A program made the translations under genes and the position numbers. Positions 1 through 8,864 of a stretch of 64,000 nucleotides of DNA are shown here, one piece after another. The notes beneath the pieces are model-generated. The model was given only the letters and a program-made list of their open reading frames with translations, was not told the DNA's origin and searched no databases. The stretch's first letter is position 1; each line of letters begins with the position of its first letter. This DNA comes from Auricularia sp. M13 (lineage: Eukaryota; Basidiomycota; Agaricomycetes; Auriculariales; Auriculariaceae): contig CM073199.1 in NCBI GenBank assembly GCA_037042915.1, forward strand, positions 2,170,001 to 2,234,000. Direction: 5' to 3'.

Positions 1-718
1 GGAAGACGCGCGGGGTCAGTCGTAATGCATGGCCGCAGGGAGCGGATGGCCTTGAAGCCGGCGCCTGGCATGCGGACGCGCTTGAGAATGAGCGAAGGTA
101 TAGACAGATTTACAGAGCGCTCAATACGGGCCGGCAGGAAAGCAGGCAGCGGACGCGTGTCAAGCAGCAGCGGCTGGCGCTCTGTTAGCTCGAGGGTGTG
201 GAACAGCTCGCGTGGATGCATGATCTGCGGATTGTGCACGTCATCGTCGACAGCGTCATTGGGCGTCGCTGGAGACTGCTCGCTCGCTGGGCGTCGCATA
301 CTTTGGACTATAAAGTGAGGGGAATATTCGTCTATAGGCGTGCAGTAAACTGAGCCCGGCGTCGATGGCAAGGCCAGACTCGAGGCATTCGAGCCCGCCC
401 CCGCGCGCGTCCCGTCGTCGGGCCAGCAATGAGCGCGTTGCCTATAGGTCTTAATTGCAGGTTCTGGCGCACTGACTGGCGCAGCTCCTCGAGGCGGGCG
501 AGCTCCTCGAGCACGGGGTCCGTTGCCGACACGGCCGAGTCGACGAGCGGCTGGTCGACCGAGGGGTGCGACGCGTGGCCGCCGGGGATGGCGAGGCGCG
601 CAGGCCGCCCAGTCGCTGCTGGGATTGCCCGAGTTTGCCTCCGTCTCTTTCCCCACACCCGCCCACTCTCGCCTTCGCCGCGGCACGGGCGCGTCAGCGC
701 CCGTGCCCTCGTCGTCAT
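1..718 (-). pseudogene. MAPK-phosphatase-like copy, 5' half only in window
   Basis: This is the 5' part of a phosphatase copy whose catalytic half lies left of the window. It holds the N-terminal acidic, leucine-rich stretch (motif VLEELARLEELRQS) and part of the rhodanese-like domain. As in all unit copies, one base is missing in the segment encoding EYSPSLYSPK (about 318-330), so the frame before and after it differ. Position 718 is the first ATG of the upstream frame, chosen as a convenient limit and not as a proven start. Confidence 0.75.
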
Positions 719-1009
719 TCACCGCCAGCTCGCGGCCTTGGCGCCGTCGCGCTGTTCGCCGTCGCGCCTCTCGCCCGCCCAGGCAACTCGCGCGCACTCG
801 CTGCTCACGACGCCGCCCATGCGCCGCCCTCTTGCGCAGGCCGCAGCACACGCATGCCGGCGTCCGTGCCGCCCGCCAGGCTGTGCAAGCAGCGCCACGC
901 CAGCTCGCGCCTACAGCTCGAGCTGGTGCGGCATGCATGGCGCTCATTTTCCCCTCGCCGCCCTCAGCGACACTGAAGCCATTCTTTAGCGCCCACACCC
1001 CGCGCAACA

Positions 1010-1198
1010 TCATCGGCAACGGCTCCCTTCCGCGGCGGCCTCGATGCTCATTGCCTGACGCGGTGAGCCCGCGAGCTGCTGCTCTGTGATCTCCAGCTCA
1101 TCGTTCACGACCTGCAGATTCAGCGCTGAATGTTCGTTCAGCGCTGAATCTTTCTCGACGGCGGCGTCGACGAGCACGCTCGATCCGCCAATCTCCAA
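1010..1198 (-). CDS. Short unassigned frame upstream of the phosphatase copy
   Basis: Open for 62 codons in unit 1 and 161 codons in unit 5 (43020-43505), where a length change lets it run on. It begins MEIGGSSVLVDAAVEK and is rich in Glu, Gln, Leu and Ala, like a helical or coiled-coil segment. Further upstream, in another frame, lies a similar Gln/Leu/Glu-rich stretch near 1300-1345. I do not recognise the family. A paired palindrome (1117-1150) lies inside the frame and makes its codons repeat (SALNEHSALN). It could be a leftover exon, a 5' exon of the phosphatase gene, or chance. Confidence 0.2.
   Translation of the reverse strand: MEIGGSSVLVDAAVEKDSALNEHSALNLQVVNDELEITEQQLAGSPRQAMSIEAAAEGSRCR
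1117..1150. promoter_or_regulatory. Paired 12-bp palindrome TTCAGCGCTGAA
   Basis: TTCAGCGCTGAA is its own reverse complement and occurs twice, separated by TGTTCG, with matching outer bases, so the 34 bases also form one large inverted repeat. Every unit has it at the same place (for example from 11697). It lies several hundred bases upstream of the phosphatase coding region. Two adjacent dyads look like a binding site for a dimeric factor, but no factor is identified. Confidence 0.5.
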
Positions 1199-1831
1199 AA
1201 TATCACCTTACAGGTACGCCTTCGATTCCTCGACGCGCGACGTGACGGGAACTCAGGATGCCTGCTTAGATCGGTCATCGACCTCGTCGTGCGTGCTCGC
1301 CCTGCCGCGTGGCGAGCAGTTCGAGCTGCTGCCGCTGCTTTGCAGCGGGGCGCGCTGCAGCGTCTCGCGGAAACCCCAAGGCGACATGCAGAGCGCGGGC
1401 AGGCGGCAAAGAGCACTCCAGGCTCGGGGAATGCGGGCATAGGTAGAATGCTGTACGTACCGCGCTAACCAATATAATGCCTGTTGCCCAACTTCCCCGT
1501 GTGTCTAAGGAACGAATGAGTTTCGGTCTCGCGTGCGCGCAAACTAAATCCACGCACCAAGGACAACATCCTCGGCATGTCCGAGCTCTCCGTCTCGTTC
1601 TCCTCAGCTCGACTGTGACCTAGATAGGACGTCGAGTCGCGTCAAGTACCCGCGAATGCTGAGGCTGAGAAGTACAAAAGTAATGGAAGACCGGACACTA
1701 ACACGTTACTCACAGGCAATAACAAGACGGGCTACGCGGTGCACGACCTGGAGTCGCACCGCTGTCGACCCTCAGGCCATTGCGAGGATGGCGGACGCGA
1801 ATCGGCGGACGCGCAGGTCGCTGGTCGGACG

Positions 1832-1966
1832 CGGCCGGTCGCGACTCTGCTCTCGTCATCCAACGGCTCAATTATCTGCGACAAAAACAACATGAGCGTG
1901 TGCGCGTGAACTATGGCTACAGGTACGTACCTTTCACTTTGGATTCTGAAAATATCCTGTCAAAGT
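1832..1966 (+). repeat. Internal duplication, copy A
   Basis: About 70% similar to 2128-2263 by eye. Both begin CGGCCGGTC, share CAATTATCTGC, then GTACGTACC, then a TTTCACT..CTGAAAA core and AAGT. The repeat spans the end of an exon-like segment plus the start of the following intron, so an exon-intron module was duplicated, long before the array formed. Confidence 0.6.
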
Positions 1967-2056
1967 CGCGACTGGTCAGTACTTGCTCGCGATCAATGTG
2001 AAGCTGACCTTTTTTGCGCAGGGATTAGCGATGGACCTCGAATCGTACACCTAAAA

Positions 2057-2080
2057 CCTCCTCCGATTGTTTGGAGGAGG
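2057..2080. other. Hairpin CCTCCTCC / GGAGGAGG
   Basis: Perfect 8-base stem with an 8-base loop, present in all six units between the two copies of the internal duplication. It could form in DNA or RNA. No terminator or RNA family is recognised. Confidence 0.5.
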
Positions 2081-2127
2081 CGGGATCGGTTTTGCGGATA
2101 CGAAGATGACTTGCGCGCCGCCGGTGA

Positions 2128-2263
2128 CGGCCGGTCAATACTCTCTCTCCTCCACTCAACCGCGCAATTATCTGCAACACAAACTATATCAGCGCGTGCG
2201 CGCGATTTAGTGCTACACGTACGTACCATTTTCACTCGAAACTGAAAACATTTTTGCGCAAGT
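2128..2263 (+). repeat. Internal duplication, copy B
   Basis: Partner of 1832-1966. Like copy A it ends in a GTACGTACC donor-like site, followed by its own branch site and acceptor (intron 2219-2288), so both halves keep splice signals despite about 30% divergence. Confidence 0.6.
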
Positions 2264-2823
2264 TGTATCTGACCGGATTTTAATCTAGAGCACTCAAATA
2301 AAATCCAATCAGCGCAGGGACCCCGCTGTGAGACGCGCTCTATGTGGTCTTCTTATAGGTGCGAGTCGATTTGCGCTATTCGCTGTGCTCATTTACTGAC
2401 GACTTGTTGTAGATCGGCCATTATCCAGCATGTCGCGCGCTTGCGTCAGAGGCCTCGGCGCCGCTGAAAACGGGCCAAAGACGTTCATTGGATGCACCGC
2501 GCTTCTTGCGCGCCATTCAGCTGCGCGTGCAAGGCGCGGTTCGATTCGGACGGTCCTGGTCAGCCCGCCGATGCCAAAGTCGCGATCGCAAGCACGGCAC
2601 GATATTCCGACATAACAACGCTTCCCAGGGCACGTCCATATGCCCATTATGACGCTCACAAAATTTCAGAGCGCGCGGATAAATGCTGCGAGCTCGAAAA
2701 CTTCGGCTCGGTCGTCGGAGGGCAACCGACTTCAGCCACGCGCGCACGCAACAATCTCGGCGTTCAATGGCATTTTCACGAAGGGCTTATACCCCTCGAC
2801 GACCCCCGCGAAGGAATAACGCC

Positions 2824-2852
2824 CCGAGTCGGCGTGGAAGCCGCCGACTCGG
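2824..2852. other. Perfect 11-bp inverted repeat CCGAGTCGGCG
   Basis: CCGAGTCGGCG and its exact reverse complement are separated by seven bases (TGGAAGC). It lies within the 177-codon frame and is conserved in every unit. It may be a structural hairpin or a dyad binding site. No function is assigned. Confidence 0.5.
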
Positions 2853-3374
2853 ATTGTGTGGTCTCGGTGCATCGAGGCGTACCGCGGACGGTGCGCTCAT
2901 TATTTCGCGATTCCGCGCTCATGGTATCACTCAGGGGCATTTACTGCATCACCCCCGACCGCAGGAAGCGCGGATTTGACGGTATGAATTTGGACCGTCC
3001 GCAGACGACCGCCGAGCGCGTTTGAGCTGACGACCTCGCGCAGACGCCCGCCGCGCGTTCGGACGGCCGGGGTACGTCGCTGCGACCAACCTGCATCGAC
3101 AGCTCGCATGCAGAGCGCGCGCTTCGAGCGGTTCGGGTCCTACAGCCTTTGGCCGACCCGACCGACTCGGACACTCGTCAGCGCCAGAAACGCGTGCGGC
3201 GCGGTATCCCGGCCGCTGGACGTGCGCGACGGTGTGGGGAACCGTATGCATATGCCCGATAGGCAGAAAAATGACGGGGTTGATGTGTACGTACCGTAGC
3301 GTAGTTTGCGGCAATGAACACGGCATTTTGCACGATCCACCGTTCCGCGCCTCGACGGCGCTGTGTGAATGCGG

Positions 3375-3977
3375 CTACAGTATCGGAATGTCAGCGTCAA
3401 CGATAGTCAGAGCAAAAAATGTGGATTGGCAACGTGCCTGAGTTGACGATCGATGGTGACGCCGACCTGCGCCGACTGAGTGAACCCCGTCCGACGTTGT
3501 CTTGGCCGTCTCTAATTTGAATTCCAGGAGATGATGATGTATCAGTACATCTCATTGACACAGTTCAAATAGAAGACTGACCGTGTGTGTGTGTGACGTC
3601 GGCGCGGCGGCGACGACATTGGTTGAGGTTTGCGGATCGGACGACTTGCACGCGCACGGACGTTCTCTGCATGCAATCGAGGACAGTGTGAGCTATTGGC
3701 AGTGGCAATACAGTGAACAACAACTGCTTACCTGTACAATCGACGGCGAGGTCGGACGACGCGAGGAACGACGACGACGCTCGCGGATGGCAGGAACTGC
3801 ATGCACGCAGCTCCATCTGCCAGCGACGGAGCGTGAGCGCGGAGCGTCGACGGCAGCTACGAGCACACTACCTGTACCGAGCAGCACGAGCGGTGAGGCG
3901 TCGAGGACGACAGGAAGAGCGGAAAGGAAGGGGCAGGTCGGATGCGGAGAGGGAGTCGTTCCCGCACCGACTTTATA
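3375..3977 (-). pseudogene. Small minus-strand gene, unit 1 copy (frame shifted)
   Basis: Same locus as the open copies in units 2 and 4. A TATAAA box lies at 3972-3977, followed by a pyrimidine-rich leader, a candidate 5'-UTR intron (3817-3871), the ATG at 3816, introns 3667-3731 and 3512-3581, and a stop at 3375. In this copy a one-base difference in exon 2 and another beside the exon 3 acceptor put the two frames out of step. Whether these are real mutations or read errors cannot be told from sequence alone. Confidence 0.35.
3972..3977 (-). promoter_or_regulatory. TATA box for the small minus-strand gene
   Basis: On the minus strand the sequence reads GGGTATAAAGTCGG, followed about 30-90 bases on by a CT-rich run typical of fungal transcription starts, then a 5'-UTR intron and an ATG. 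It is conserved in all units (14553, 25128, 35703, 46274 and 56838). Confidence 0.45.
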
Positions 3978-4231
3978 CCCTCGTAGGAAGCCTGCCGCGC
4001 CCGTATCTATTCCGGGCGGTGACTGCGCAGGCTTACGCGCGGCGGATCGTACGATGGGTGCCGTGCGAAGCACGACGAGTCGGTGCCGAGGCCCCGGTGT
4101 GCCTGTGTAATGCATTTAGCCACCCCGGCGGCGCTCGCGACGTCCATTCCACGCCGCCCGACGCATCCCCTGCCACGATACTTTGCAAGCACGTTGGATT
4201 GGCCATACTCAGCGCGATTAAGCGCCCGTGA

Positions 4232-5653
4232 AGTAGAGAGCGAGCGCAGGGGGTACCCCTATGCGCTCTGGACGCGAAAATGGTGCTAGAGCTCGGACAC
4301 CGCCCAAGCGCCTTTCCTGCGCGTATCATCGGCGGTTCTGACTCGTGATCGACCGGAGATTGATGGCCGTGCGTTGAGAAGCTCGGGAAACCAAGGGGAA
4401 CTGAACAGCGTGCGAAATGCGCCGCGTATGCAGATCTCGACCCAGACTTTGTTTCATGACGAATTCTTTCTTTTCCAAGCAGAATATGAATGCCGTCATC
4501 CATGCGCAGCATGTGACGTAGAAGGGAGACAGGCGCCGGCCGGCGGCGGCGAGTTCTGGGTTGTTCTTGGTGTCTCGAGCGGAGTTTGCACGGTGCCTTC
4601 CCGCCCGCTCCCGCACGTGAGAATGAAATTTTCGTTGCCCACAGGCATTCTGACGCTGAATTTGCTTAGTCAGCGCATGCATCAGCCTGCCTGAGCTCAA
4701 ATAAGCGCCCGTCATGGCGAGGGTGAGGGGCTGGTGCCCCATACCCCTGGATGTTGAATTCGCGCGTATCGTCAAGCGACGCGCCGTAACCGCTACAACT
4801 CGGAGGGATCTACACGCCATCAAGCTTCTAATGCGAAGCTGATGGCCGTGAAACCAGGAGAGACCGCGCTGGGCGCAGTTTCCGCTGAATGCGCGGAATC
4901 GCTTCCCAGCCTCCGGCGTGTTTCTGGGCCTCGTCTCGCCAAAGTTTTATGCGGAACAGCTGACCAAGCCAGTTAGATATTGATTTCCGCAGCCGCACGC
5001 CGGGGAAGCTGCTCCAAGACCGCGGCGACTGTCTCTGCGCGGGCGTTGTCCATGCTGGGCGGAGTTCGAAACATGGCTTCCTGGTCCCGTGCGCGCAATC
5101 CAGCCGGTTTTCTGCGCCATTCTGATCCTCGCGCCCCTCAGCTCACGGGCGCTTAATATATTTGAGCAAACATGAATTCACTATGCATACATTAATTCTG
5201 AAATGAGGTTTTATGTTTCTCAGGCTCATGTGAAGTTCTCGCTGAGTTCTCGACCTTTCCCGCAGCACCCGTCGTTGCTTCTGCATGGGAGCGCTAATAA
5301 TTGGTTACTTAAGCCAGCTCCCACTTACTGTGCGGCATAGAATTCACGGCGACGTTTCATAGATGACGATGATGGTAGGCCAAATGCGCGCCATCCAGCT
5401 CTCTTCGGCGCTTCGGCCTCGGGATACAAATATTGTGATGCATACATGCCCATGTCAATCGATTTCGACGTGGGAGTGTGGGAACGCCGGCGGGATGACG
5501 AGACGAACCGCCGGTGGCTGCACATCGGCTAAAACTGAATGGCTCGCTTAACCTGACGAAGCGGTCGCACCGCCGCGGTTGGTCGTCGGAGAATGAACAG
5601 TTTTCATCAGCTCTCTTTGACCTGCGACTCGCTCCTGCTGGGGTTTTGCTCTT
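4232..5653. other. Unassigned stretch between divergent genes
   Basis: This stretch lies between the promoter side of the small minus-strand gene and the plus-strand TATA box. It contains a minus-strand frame of 165 codons (4326-4823), open in units 1 and 4 and slightly shorter in 3, 5 and 6, with no recognisable domain and no splice or promoter context that would support it. The part around 5150-5220 is the most AT-rich of the unit. I call no gene here. Confidence 0.4.
5209..5219 (+). other. AT-rich patch with a yeast-ARS-like 11-mer
   Basis: TTTTATGTTTC matches the budding-yeast ARS consensus WTTTAYRTTTW at 10 of 11 positions and sits in the most AT-rich patch of the unit. Short matches like this are common by chance, and fungal origins outside budding yeasts rarely depend on this motif. 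Confidence 0.12.
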
Positions 5654-5659
5654 TATAAA
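5654..5659 (+). promoter_or_regulatory. TATA box for the plus-strand gene tract
   Basis: TATAAA in the context CTCTTTATAAATCCCGC, upstream of CTCAAC and ATG codons near 5712 and 5755. All six units carry it unchanged (16234, 26808, 37385, 47953 and 58522). It is the most canonical core-promoter match in the unit. Confidence 0.5.
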
Positions 5660-8565
5660 TCCCGCTGCGAAACCCACCTCAACATTTCGCCCAACCCGTC
5701 ACGCTGCTCTCATGTTGTCCGAGCTCTGCACCATGCGTCTCTCTCAAAACACTCATGCTTTCAAGCATATTGCTCTGCTGCACTTGGACGTCGTTGCTGC
5801 AACCTGATCACGTGGTCAGCACTGTACAGTTTCTAACTGCTGTTCACAAACTGAATTTCGCGCTCGTTGCTTGCAGCAGACACCTGTGTCAGTTTGGATG
5901 GCACTGTATTCATGGGAGGTACGTCTCTTTCTTCTTGCTGACGACCGCGGTGTCCTGACTGCCAGTTTTCAAGTCCGACGCTGGCGCTCTTCTTCTCACC
6001 ATCATGCACGTCGCTCCTCCGATGGCGCCCGTCGCCGCATCGGTGAACGCCAGCAATGGACCACTGAACAGTCGCCCGCAGGCGCGCTTCCGAAACTCCG
6101 TGCTCAACCTGGCGGCGGGCCGCAAATCCAAGGACCAGGACACCTGGGTGAGTAAAATTTCGGTCTTCCTCACGTCACCCTTTCTCTGCCGTCGGACTGG
6201 CAAGCCGGTGTTGGTGTGCGGTCATCCAACAGCGCTGATGCTGCGCATCACCGCGTAGCTCGACGAAACCGGCGACCGCGCCTTCGCATCGAGGGCGGTC
6301 CGCATCACGTGATGTTTTCAACATCAGTGTCAGCATGCGCTTGTCCGGACGGATTCATGATTCATTCGGCTTTCGACGTTATCTCCTCACGAGCGTCACG
6401 AGCAATACTGACGCATTTCATTTGTAGGAATACATGCATTCGTCTCCATCGAAGCCTGGGCGCTCCCTATGGCCGCCATGGGCACTGAGACGGTGTATCC
6501 ACCCGCCGCAACGTGCGGCTGGCCCGCGCCGTCCCCACATCTGCCCGACCTCGCGTGTCACGTCCAGCCACAAACCTCACCCCGCCGATTTCTCGAGCCC
6601 CAGGCCGTCACTATGCGCTTGGACCGTTCTGCGACGCCGTCACTGTGCTTCTCCGTCCGCAGCCACGAGTGGGCCGCGCACGAGGACGCCGAGCCGCGCT
6701 TGGAGTCGCTCTCAGTCACCGTCCTCAAGCAGGTCTCCTTTCTGTAATTGGAACTTGTACGGTGAGTCGCGTGCTCGTCTCGGGTCGGCTCGCGCTCACT
6801 TCCGAGGTGCAGTGTCGTTTACCGCGGATCACCGCCACGTTCTCCACATCGTCCGCACCGCGGCGATCACATCCTCGAACACGAAGACGTCGGTGGCCAC
6901 CGTTATCACTGACCGTTGCCGCCGTCGCCGACTTGATGCCATGCGCGCAAGCAATCAAGGGCGCGCCGCGGCTATTTTTTGGATGTCACAAAGGTGCGTC
7001 GTTTCGTTCCAACGGCGCCCGCTGTGACTGACTATGCGACGCGCAGATATCTCCTCATACTTGCCCGCACCGTCGAGTGGGAACCACACCGTGCCGCGGA
7101 GGCCGGTGCAGGGCAAGGCTCGCCCACGATCGTCCATGTACCGCGGCCGCTGCGCAGAGAACCGTGCTCAGCGCCGCTCAAACATCGCCGCTGCGGCGGA
7201 GCTCGCGGATAGCGATGTGGGTTCAGTGCACAATGCGCGGGACATACGAGCCGCGGTGGGCAAGCACGATGTGAGTTCGTTTTTGTTTCCCCCTTCCCGC
7301 TGCCGACGCTAACAGAAAAGCTCACAGCTCTTCGTGCAGGCTTCCGCTCGTCGTCTCTCGCGTCGGCCACAAGAACCAACAGCCGTATGAGTCAGCACAC
7401 CGCGCGCTTATGCGTGGAGACCGGCGCCTAGTGAGTCATCGTCCGTTTCGTATCTCCCGCGATTCCGACGCAGCGAGCGACACGTCGAGCATCTCGCGCC
7501 CTCGTGGTGCGCGGACGTGGGCGGACAACTGGGCATTGCATTGCCACGTTGTTTCGCGTGCTGCGCTCGACGGCGGCCGGCGCTCATCGCAATCTTCGTC
7601 CGCCAACGCTGACCCTCTCGCAGATGCATTCCGCGCAGCGGCGTGCGCCCGTCGCCTGCAAGTGGCCTATATGCATGACATCTACGCCCACACCGCGCGA
7701 TGCGCTCAGGACCGGCGCTTAGTGAGTCGCGCGACTTTTTGATTTTCATCGCTAACAGTTTTGGCCGCGGTGAGTGCTACAGTACTCAGCGTGCGCCCTC
7801 GATCTACTCAGGTGATTCGTACGCGTCTCTGAGCTGAGGACGATAGTTTTTTTTATGGTGCGTTGCTCGTCGCCGCGCGCAGCACCGACGACGTTTGCTG
7901 ATCAGCGCGCTCAGGTTGTGTTGCCCGCCGCGTCAGGCGGGCTCGCCGCAGTGCTCTAAGACGCTCAGAATGCTCAGATACCGCGCGCCAAGTCCGGGCC
8001 TCGCGCCGTTCGTGAGATCTCGCCGTTCGTGCTCGCCGCGGTCGCCGACGGCGAGGGGCAAAATTTGACTGCGGCGGCTCGAAACTTCGGCCTCGCTATC
8101 GCCAATGGTGACTCACTACTGGCGCCGAAGCCCCAGTGTCGACGTTGCGCGGTTCGACGCGGGTGAGCCATTTTTGTCGGTTTTGGCCGCAACCGCTCCA
8201 CAGCGCTGACCGTCATCCGCAGCGCCAAACCACACCACACCGGCGCTTATGCGTCCGAAACGACTCCAGAGACGTGCCCCAGCGTGTCTCGCACGACGCC
8301 GACGTTGCACACGAATTTTGTGTCCACCGCGGTTCCCATTGCCCACGACGTTTCCGCCGTCCGCTCCCCAAACTGCCCCATTTCGCTGTCCGTGTTGTCT
8401 CGTACAACAACGGGCACATACCCATTAGTTAGCGCCAATACAGACGTTTTCTTCCTCACCGTCCGAGCCGTTTGCCGTCCCCAGCAAGCCTCTGGACACC
8501 GTTCCTCACGACGTTGAGCCCTCCAAACGCCCAGTTCCCGTTGCTCGCACCTCGCTAAGATAACG
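5654..8565 (+). CDS. Multi-exon gene tract of unknown function, unit 1
   Basis: Plus-strand gene-like tract from the TATA box to about 8565, convergent with the phosphatase. Candidate introns: 6148-6427 (GTGAGT, branch ACTGAC, TTTGTAG), 6994-7046 (GTGCGT, branch GACTGAC, GCGCAG), 7271-7339 (GTGAGT, branch GCTAAC, GTGCAG) and 8163-8222 (GTGAGC, branch GCTGACC, CCGCAG). Removing 7271-7339 keeps one frame open from 7047 past 7700. Removing 8163-8222 joins 7969-8162 to the last exon in frame (phase 2). The joined end reads SPFVLAAVADGEGQNLTAAA, then a Ser/Thr/Pro-rich tail. I could not link all exons and recognise no domain; the LTAAARNFG stretch faintly recalls a helix-turn-helix, which is not enough for a call. 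Confidence 0.4.
6303..6314. promoter_or_regulatory. 12-bp palindrome CATCACGTGATG (E-box core)
   Basis: CATCACGTGATG is a perfect palindrome around CACGTG and matches the RTCACRTG type bound by Cbf1-like bHLH proteins. It is followed at once by GATGTT..AACATC, a second small dyad. A related imperfect palindrome (TGATCACGTGGTCA) lies near 5806. All units carry both. It falls inside the candidate intron 6148-6427, so regulatory function is only a possibility. Confidence 0.3.
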
Positions 8566-8864
8566 GCCAGCCAATGAGAGCCCTCAAAAAACGGCCAAAT
8601 TTCCCCTCGAAAGTCGGAAAACCTGAAATTTCCGCGATACTTAGGAAACCGACAAAGAAACACGGTACGCCGAACCAAAGACGCGGCGCATGAGTCGCGC
8701 TTTTCTATTGATCGCATAGATAGTGCAGGCGCGGCATGCAAGTGCAACTTGGTCCGATAAAACATATTCTTACAACGGACGTATGTATATGCTGGAAACG
8801 AACCGAGAGACAGGATAACAAGCCTTTCCAAAAGACAAAAGCACAAAAGCCAGCCACAGCAAGT
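8566..8864. other. Convergent 3' intergenic spacer
   Basis: About 300 bases between the end of the plus-strand tract and the stop of the minus-strand phosphatase. It includes a CCAAT motif (near 8572) and A/T-rich runs, but no AATAAA and no open frame I trust. It probably carries both 3' ends. It is nearly identical in all units. Confidence 0.4.

Larger units (their letters stand above)
1646..3025 (+). other. Plus-strand exon/intron tract, unit 1
   Basis: Four candidate introns lie in a row on the plus strand: 1646-1715 (donor GTACCC, branch CTAAC at 1698), 1923-2021 (GTACGTACC, branch GCTGACC at 2003, acceptor TTGCGCAG), 2219-2288 (GTACGTACC, branch CTGACC at 2269) and 2359-2412 (GTGCGA, branch TTACTGAC at 2393, acceptor TTGTAG). 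The last exon-like piece holds a 177-codon frame starting at 2492. No single frame joins all pieces, and no domain is recognised. It is probably a decayed or mis-sequenced gene. The splice signals support it better than the protein does. Confidence 0.4.

Noticed and set aside
300-320. TATAAAG near the start of each unit as a promoter
   Set aside because: On the minus strand it encodes part of EYSPSLYSPK of the rhodanese region in the intact gene, so it is coding sequence and not a core promoter.
429-1089. Long plus-strand Arg/Ser/Ala-rich frames opposite the phosphatase 5' half
   Set aside because: They are mirror frames of GC-rich coding sequence: composition is skewed, there is no splice or promoter context, and they vanish or change with each one-base difference between units.
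2530-2550. tRNA-like B box (GGTTCGATTCG)
   Set aside because: It matches the B-box consensus at ten of eleven positions, but no A box, acceptor stem or cloverleaf can be drawn around it on either strand.
8247-8846. Minus-strand frame of 199 codons, protein-like in its second half
   Set aside because: It lies antisense to the last exon of the plus-strand tract and runs through the 3' spacer. It stops before the plus-strand intron, has no promoter or intron signals, and is shortened in units 3 and 5.
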